A stretch of DNA of 64,000 nucleotides from Mycobacterium sp. ELW1 (lineage in GTDB: Bacteria > Actinomycetota > Actinomycetes > Mycobacteriales > Mycobacteriaceae): NCBI RefSeq assembly GCF_008329905.1, contig NZ_CP032156.1, positions 157,757-221,756 of the forward strand, in the 5' to 3' direction. Each line of letters starts with the position of its first letter. The stretch's first letter is position 1. The notes under the pieces were generated by a model. That model did no database searches and was not told the origin of the DNA. It was given only the letters and a program-made list of their open reading frames with translations. Both the position numbers and the translations under genes were made by a program. This document shows, piece after piece, positions 59,436 through 64,000 of this stretch.

Positions 59436-59454
59436 TCTTAACCGCGGTTAAGAT
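59435..59454. repeat. Dispersed palindrome, copy 1
   Basis: ATCTTAACCGCGGTTAAGAT, perfect 20 bp, right after the stop of the WhiB fusion gene and 34 bp before the end of the convergent parB-like gene. Shares CTTAACCGCGGTTAAG with two other copies. Confidence 0.85.
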
Positions 59455-59487
59455 TGGATACCGCAACGGGTTTGATGCCCTAGTGCG

Positions 59488-59850
59488 TTATGACGGACGA
59501 GCAGACATCCGTGCCCGGCGCCTCAGTGCCTCGTCGACGAGGTCCGACGCGAAATCCTGTGCAGTCAGCAGAACATCGTCTCGCTTTGCCTCCAGCCACG
59601 CATCGCGCAGCCGCTGAGCGGTGGAAGTGCGCAGCCGCAGGGTGCGCGGAGCTTTCGGCGCAGTCGCGGTGACGGCCCGCGGAGGGCTCGGTAGCGGACT
59701 TACCGAGGCATGCGGGTCTTCCGTCACTGTGACAGTTGGAGGCGTAACCCGTTCCTCGATCGGCGACGGGCTCGCAAGCGGTTTCCGCGTTTGAGCGCCA
59801 ACGCTGGACAGCATGCCGACCACGGCTGAAGCAGTGTCCTTCTTAGGCAT
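59488..59850 (-). CDS. Ribbon-helix-helix ParB-like partner of ParA
   Basis: A 120-aa protein with a disordered Pro/Ser/Thr-rich first 70 residues and a C-terminal ribbon-helix-helix-like region (RTLRLRTSTAQRLRDAWLEA, then TAQDFASDLVDEALRRR). It overlaps parA by 8 bp. Type Ib partition systems use small RHH ParB proteins of this build to bind centromere repeats; the octad array upstream of parA is the predicted target. Confidence 0.72.
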   Translation of the reverse strand: MPKKDTASAVVGMLSSVGAQTRKPLASPSPIEERVTPPTVTVTEDPHASVSPLPSPPRAVTATAPKAPRTLRLRTSTAQRLRDAWLEAKRDDVLLTAQDFASDLVDEALRRRARMSARPS

Positions 59851-60637
59851 GGTGTCTCCCTCGATTCATTCGGCCCTCAGCGACCATGGTCATGACTTCA
59901 ACACTGAAATTCGCGTATGCCTTCGCGAGATCGGGATCGGCGTCGACGTCGCCCAGCACGACCTGATCACTGACCATCCGTTCGGCCGCAGTACGTTTCG
60001 GGATGAAGGTCTTGAACATGGGCAGGCCGTCGCCCTGCAACGCCTTGAGGGTCTCGCGGCTGACCAACGTTCGTGACTCGTACTTGGTGAGCAGGACTCC
60101 GAGGAAGGTCGCCGAAAGGACCTCGTGCTGACGCAGTGTGGACGACCACTCGAGGAACATATTCACCCCTCGCCTCCCCCACTTGCTGGCGTCGGTCGGC
60201 ACGATCAGCCATTCGGCGGCATTCAGTGCAGTGATCACCAACTGCCCGAGGTTCGGTGAGAGGTCAAGCACGATCGCGTCGTAGTCGTGATAGACCGGCG
60301 CCAACGCCATTGCGAGCTGTTCCTCGCGGCGGTGCATAGTGACGAGTTCTTGGTCAAGCTTGGCCACCGCAAGCGTCGACGGGACGAGGTCGAGGTTCTC
60401 AAGCCGCGTCGGACGTATCACCTTGGAGACCGGCGTCCCGTCCCGGATGAGGTCGTAGATGTCGAACTCGACATCGTCCTCCGGGTCAAACATCGTTGTC
60501 GAGTTGCCCTGCGGATCGCAGTCGACCAGCAAGGTTCGCCATTTGCCGCGGGCCAGGCCGGCGGCCAGGTTCACCGCGGTAAACGACTTGCCGACCCCGC
60601 CCTTGTGGTTGGCGATCGCGATAACTTCCGCTTTCAC
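59843..60637 (-). CDS. parA: ParA partition ATPase (type Ib)
   Basis: A 264-aa Walker-type ATPase: NHKGGVGKSF (deviant Walker A), VDCDPQGNST (A'), and AIVLDLSPNLGQL (B). It lacks the extra N-terminal HTH domain of type Ia ParA. GTG 60637 is chosen because GAGGAG lies 8 nt upstream; GTG 60646 is too close. The repeat array begins about 40 bp upstream and may contain the promoter. Confidence 0.92.
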   Translation of the reverse strand: MKAEVIAIANHKGGVGKSFTAVNLAAGLARGKWRTLLVDCDPQGNSTTMFDPEDDVEFDIYDLIRDGTPVSKVIRPTRLENLDLVPSTLAVAKLDQELVTMHRREEQLAMALAPVYHDYDAIVLDLSPNLGQLVITALNAAEWLIVPTDASKWGRRGVNMFLEWSSTLRQHEVLSATFLGVLLTKYESRTLVSRETLKALQGDGLPMFKTFIPKRTAAERMVSDQVVLGDVDADPDLAKAYANFSVEVMTMVAEGRMNRGRHHA

Positions 60638-60676
60638 AGCAGTCACTCCTCTACCTTTGGTACCTCATTGCAACAG

Positions 60677-61241
60677 GGTGATCGAGTGTTCGGGTGATGC
60701 CGCGACGGCGTGTCGGCGTGATGTGATCGCGTCGTGATGTGGTCACCGCGCGATGATGCAACTGCGTGATCGTGTAATCCGGTGAGACCGTCACGCCGTG
60801 ACGCTGTGACGGAATCGCTGAGCTACAACGTGATCCGGTGATCCGGATGCCGACTCACCGTGTGATTGGATCGCCCAATCGCGTCGCGACGCGATCACAG
60901 CGTGACGCAATCATGAAGTGACACGGCGACTGTGTGATTCAGCAACCGCGTGATGCCGTCACAGCACGACTTGGTGACCTGATCACAACGCGACGCGGTG
61001 AGTGTGTGGCGGAGTCATGACGTGACCGTGTGACGGAATCACGTGGTGTTGACGTGATCGAGCGATCCGATGACTCAATCACGTCATCACGCCGTCGCCG
61101 GGTCACGGTGCGATGGCATGACCGGATCACCGGGATGACTCGGTGTTGGTGTGATCCAGCGTCAGCGTGATCGCATCACCATCGCCTCGTCACGGCGTCG
61201 CCTCGTGATTGAGCGATTGCGTCACTTCGCGTCACCGTGAC
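60677..61241. repeat. 8-bp-periodic TGA/TCA octad array, candidate centromere (parS)
   Basis: From T at 60679, every 8 bp up to 61135 (58 positions), 35 carry exactly TGA or TCA in register, and most others are one-base variants (CGA 8, TCG 5, TGT 3). From about 61144 the register shifts by one base, then looser copies follow to 61241. Full octads often read CGTGATCC or its reverse form. Known ribbon-helix-helix partition proteins, for example omega of pSM19035, bind contiguous 7-bp repeats with an ATCAC core; this array has the same core with an 8-bp step. No protein gene is supported here. Confidence 0.82.
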
Positions 61242-61429
61242 GAAATCGGCCGGTACTCGGCAGCATCCGGATTCGTTTTCGTGGCACGACTTTTGGAGGT
61301 CGGAAGCGAAGGGACCGGACGAGTGCCACCCCGGATGTTCATTCGGCCTTGTCCTCGAAGCATCCGCCGGGGGTGCTCTATGTCGAAACGGTCGAGCACC
61401 GTTCGAAGGAAGCCGCTTTCGCTGCGGTG

Positions 61430-61915
61430 TATGCCTTTCGGTGATGAATGTGCTGGGTCGGCCAGGACGCCTTTCAGTGCGGCGTAGTTCGCCAAGGTTG
61501 GGTTCGAGCGCAGCGCGTCACGGAACGCGATCTGGCTGGTCGCCGGCGAGCGCTGTCAGGGGTCATGCGTGGAGGTGCGCGCGGCGGCGCCCGTGAGTGA
61601 CTTTTGACGAAGAGCGCTGCCAGGGGGTCGCTGGTCCAGGTCGGGATCGCGTAATACCAATCGTGGCGAACCAGGTTCGCTGCGATGGGATCTGGACCGC
61701 TGAGATTGGACACTGGTGCCTGCAAGTCGATGATCGGTTTCGCTGGCAGGTCGGGAATCGCGGTGGAGCCAACATGTTCGACGCTGGCAAGGAGTCAGGG
61801 CGCGAGCAGCGTTTCGAGACGATCGCGCTCCTGCTCGCCGTGCGCGATCCAGGCGGCATCGGCATCGACGAGATCGACGGGTTCGGTCGCCCAGGCCGGC
61901 CAACGCGGATCCGCT
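61430..61915 (-). pseudogene. GrpB-family (UPF0157) remnant
   Basis: Pieces of one GrpB protein occur in three frames: ETLLAP-stop-LLASVEHVGS and then TAIPDLPAKPIIDLQ in one (nonsense TGA at 61797-61795), HGRRRAHLHA in a second, and SQIAFRDALRSNPTLANYAA in a third. At least one nonsense and two frameshifts, and no start codon. Clearly inactive. Confidence 0.78.
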
Positions 61916-61999
61916 CACCGTGTCACGGCACCTAGGTCGGCGGCCCAGTCGGTCGCCGCCTGACGCCGGCAAAAAGCGCGGACACGAACATTCGGGACG

Positions 62000-62399
62000 C
62001 GTTGAATACCCGCAGTCCAAGCCGATTCAGTTCGGGGGAGTGGAAGCCTCCGAAGCCTCGCTACGACGAACGACACGGAACACACGGCGCGTAGCGCGGG
62101 TGCTGGCCACAATCCCGGCAATGTACTTCGTGTTCGATGTGCTGCATCTCGACGGAGTAGACGTAATGCGTCGGCTATACCTCGAGCGACGCGCGATACT
62201 GGACGCACTGGAGCTGACGAGCAAGCCGATAATGACCTCGCCGTACGCGACGGGCATCAGCGCGGTGGCGATGTTCGACGTCGTTCGGGACATGGCCTCG
62301 AAGGCTTGGTATCCAAGCGAGCGACGTCGATCTATCAACCCGTTAAGGCATCGCTGGCGAGGGGCGCGTTCACAACGTTTGCTACTTAACCGCGGTTAA
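62000..62399 (+). pseudogene. ATP-dependent DNA ligase (LigD/LigC-type) remnant
   Basis: The frame contains IPAMYFVFDVLHLDGVDVMR, the ligase core strand, and then ERRAILDALELT. Near 62289 a frameshift is needed to continue into GLEGLVSKRATSIYQPVKAS, ligase motif IV (EGxVxKR). Only about 120 codons of the ligase domain remain. The shifted frame ends at a TAA inside the second CTTAACCGCGGTTAAG palindrome. Confidence 0.72.
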
Positions 62400-62401
62400 G
62401 T
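62384..62401. repeat. Dispersed palindrome, copy 2
   Basis: ACTTAACCGCGGTTAAGT, perfect 18 bp, at the end of the ligase remnant. Confidence 0.85.
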
Positions 62402-62547
62402 CGTTTCAAGTTGAATGGCCTGCTCATAGTTGTCAGAACGGCGGAATCTACTTGAAGTCGAATTGCTACCGCTCGGCGCGGTGGCTGCCATCCTTGACCA
62501 GCAGCGGTGGATCGACTCAGACATCCTGGGGGACGAAGAAGTGCGCC

Positions 62548-62829
62548 ATGACTAACCGACAGCTGCGGATCGATCACACAGCGATCGTCTCGCTAACGAC
62601 GGCCGTCGTCTACGTCTTGGTGTGGCCATTCGTTGACGGGTGGGTCTTACTGCTGGCCGCGACGTTGTCGCTCGTACTTGGGTTCCTGGCGCTATCCCGC
62701 ATAAAGCGGTACGGGCATTCGGGCCGCTGGCTCTCATTGGGCGCAATCAGTCTCGGAGCCGTGTTCTATGTGTTCTTCATCGTGACCGTTGCGAGGGACC
62801 TGATCGACCCCGCGCAACTGCAACACTAA
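62548..62829 (+). CDS. Small membrane protein, DUF4190-like
   Basis: A 93-aa protein with two or three membrane helices (IVSLTTAVVYVLVWPFV, VLLLAATLSLVLGFLALSR, ISLGAVFYVFFIVTV) and the tight turn RIKRYGHSGRWL between the last two, typical of DUF4190-like proteins. ATG 62548 is chosen over 62452. Function unknown. Confidence 0.65.
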   Translation: MTNRQLRIDHTAIVSLTTAVVYVLVWPFVDGWVLLLAATLSLVLGFLALSRIKRYGHSGRWLSLGAISLGAVFYVFFIVTVARDLIDPAQLQH

Positions 62830-62926
62830 GATCGGCGGTCGGGCGAGCTAGGTCCCGACCGAGCCGCTGCGACTTGCCCGTCGTGCAAAGCTGGGAACGG
62901 TACGAGTTTCGCTGTCTATCAGAGAT

Positions 62927-63688
62927 CTACGCCGACGCGCTTTCTGTCTTCGAGCCGAGTTCGGCGAACTGGCTACGAAGGGCCTCGGCGCGGGCCAACA
63001 GGGTGTGCACCGCGTACGGGCGAGTGCTATCCAACTCAAGGATGGCCGGCGCGGTCCGTAGTTCCGCGGCCGCGAGGCCAAGGATCACCATCGTCGACGA
63101 CGTTAATTCGTCATCGCGCCCGTCGATCTCGAGTTCGTCAACCCATTCGCGTTCGTCGACGCTGAAGCGGTCGGCTTGCTGCACGAAGCCAGTAATGACG
63201 GTCATCAACTCTTCGCGACGCGTAGTGAGCCACGCTTCTTCGGAGGGCATGCGAGCGCGGCGTTCGCGTTCGGATTGCCGTGCTGCCCGGGCGATCTTCT
63301 CGTCGGGCTGGTCGTAGCGAAGCAAGGCCTCGAGCCGATCAATTCGATCGAGGAGACCCTGTTTGCCGACACCGACCTGGGCGCCGATCTGGGACAGGAA
63401 CAAGCCACGGTCGCGCCCTGCCTTCAGGAAGTACAACTCGCGGCGGCGGTCCTCCCACCACAGCCAATTGTTGAGGGTGATACCGTCGCAGACGTCGGCC
63501 TGCAGAACCCATCGTGGGATGTCCGGTCCGCTGTATTTCCGCAGGTAATCGAGCACTTCTCGCGGATCTGAGTCACCTGAATCCGGTAGCATCTCCCGGT
63601 GTCGGTCATCGACTTTGGCTCTCCGGCGTGCGATCCTGACTACGGCTGAGGCCACCTCGGAGCGATGCACCTTGGGTCGGGTGGCCAC
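62927..63688 (-). CDS. Putative DNA-binding protein of unknown function
   Basis: A 253-aa soluble protein with GTG start at 63688. The centre carries an HTH-like segment (LFLSQIGAQVGVGKQGLLDR) after a Trp-rich turn (LNNWLWWEDRRRELYFL); the C-terminal part is helical with two acidic patches. Not recognised by family. Located near the third palindrome and possibly a regulator. Confidence 0.6.
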   Translation of the reverse strand: MATRPKVHRSEVASAVVRIARRRAKVDDRHREMLPDSGDSDPREVLDYLRKYSGPDIPRWVLQADVCDGITLNNWLWWEDRRRELYFLKAGRDRGLFLSQIGAQVGVGKQGLLDRIDRLEALLRYDQPDEKIARAARQSERERRARMPSEEAWLTTRREELMTVITGFVQQADRFSVDEREWVDELEIDGRDDELTSSTMVILGLAAAELRTAPAILELDSTRPYAVHTLLARAEALRSQFAELGSKTESASA

Positions 63689-64000
63689 CCCATCAGTATT
63701 TCACTGACGGATAGTGCTCGCCGCATTCGACGCGCCCGACCTCGTCGTCGTAGGGATCGCGAGTTGCCAAAAGTACCGTCGCTCAAGCCAGCTCGATGAA
63801 GAATCTTCGACGTCACTTTGGGCACTCAAGCGCATTGAGTATTCCGCCACAATGCGGCGTGAAAGATTTGCCACTTAACCGCGGTTAAGACGCCCAGGGC
63901 GAATGCTCGTGCCAGCGCAGGGCTTACCCGCTGACGATCCCCCGACTCGGCGAGATCGCCGCTTTGCCAACGATCACTCGCATAGAGCGACATGCGTGTC
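63689..64000. other. No supported gene at the right edge
   Basis: Only short unsupported frames are seen. Contains palindrome copy 3. A gene entering from outside the window cannot be excluded. Confidence 0.5.
63874..63889. repeat. Dispersed palindrome, copy 3
   Basis: CTTAACCGCGGTTAAG, third perfect copy of the 16-bp core, in a gene-free stretch. Confidence 0.85.

Noticed and set aside
60677..61241. CRISPR array or protein gene in the repetitive region
   Set aside because: There are no repeated 25-40-bp units with spacers, and all frames are short; the period is 8 bp.
1..64000. tRNA or rRNA genes
   Set aside because: No cloverleaf-like or ribosomal sequence was noticed on reading; a tRNA scan would settle this.

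Overview
This looks like part of a large conjugative mycobacterial plasmid. DNA is high GC. A plasmid-type ESX (type VII) locus sits beside type IV conjugation genes (VirB4, a TcpC-like protein, a VirD4-like coupling protein), and replication and partition genes lie at the right end. This is the layout known for pRAW-type plasmids, which need both secretion systems to transfer. No relaxase and no EccA are visible, so they lie outside the window or are absent.

Layout. 1-7365 (minus): type IV channel genes (VirB6-like, VirB4, PrgI/VirB3-like, a small 2-TM protein, TcpC, two membrane proteins). 7455-12027: a plus-strand regulator, a membrane protein, the coupling ATPase, and an extra FtsK-like ATPase. 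12066-27902 (minus): ESX core eccE-mycP-eccD-espI-eccB-espG-esxA-esxB-PPE-PE-eccC. 28004-40131 (minus): probable ESX substrates and helpers, including an 827-aa protein, EspC-like, PPE/EspB-like and two YbaB/EspL-like proteins, and two cell-wall hydrolases that share an almost identical N-terminal module. 40355-55172: a Tn554-like element with two tyrosine recombinases, an arsenic-resistance cluster, a CtpG/CmtR-type metal pump and regulator, and a methyltransferase/DsbA cluster. 55553-64000: XRE and WhiB regulators, a Rep-like protein, a WhiB fusion, ParA with a ribbon-helix-helix partner, a long repeat array, and degraded genes.

Main discoveries. (1) The 14.8-kb element interrupts a secreted thermonuclease gene. 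The two halves, at 55495-55167 and 40360-40153, rejoin in frame through a 6-bp core, GTGCGG. (2) Upstream of parA lies about 460 bp of strictly 8-bp-periodic TGA/TCA octads (58 positions, 35 exact). It looks like a large relative of the heptad centromeres bound by ribbon-helix-helix ParB proteins. (3) At least seven sites share one promoter design: an A-rich run, an AGTGC(A/C) box, 21-22 nt, then TANNNT. In most of them the start codon follows 6-8 nt later, which predicts leaderless mRNA and a common regulator for both secretion systems. (4) Two adjacent peptidoglycan hydrolases carry the same 163-residue export module on different catalytic domains.

How the genes work together (inference): the ESX locus exports PE/PPE, Esx and hydrolase substrates to open the cell envelope, the type IV proteins move the DNA, ParA and its partner with the octad array segregate the plasmid, and the inserted element adds arsenic and heavy-metal resistance.
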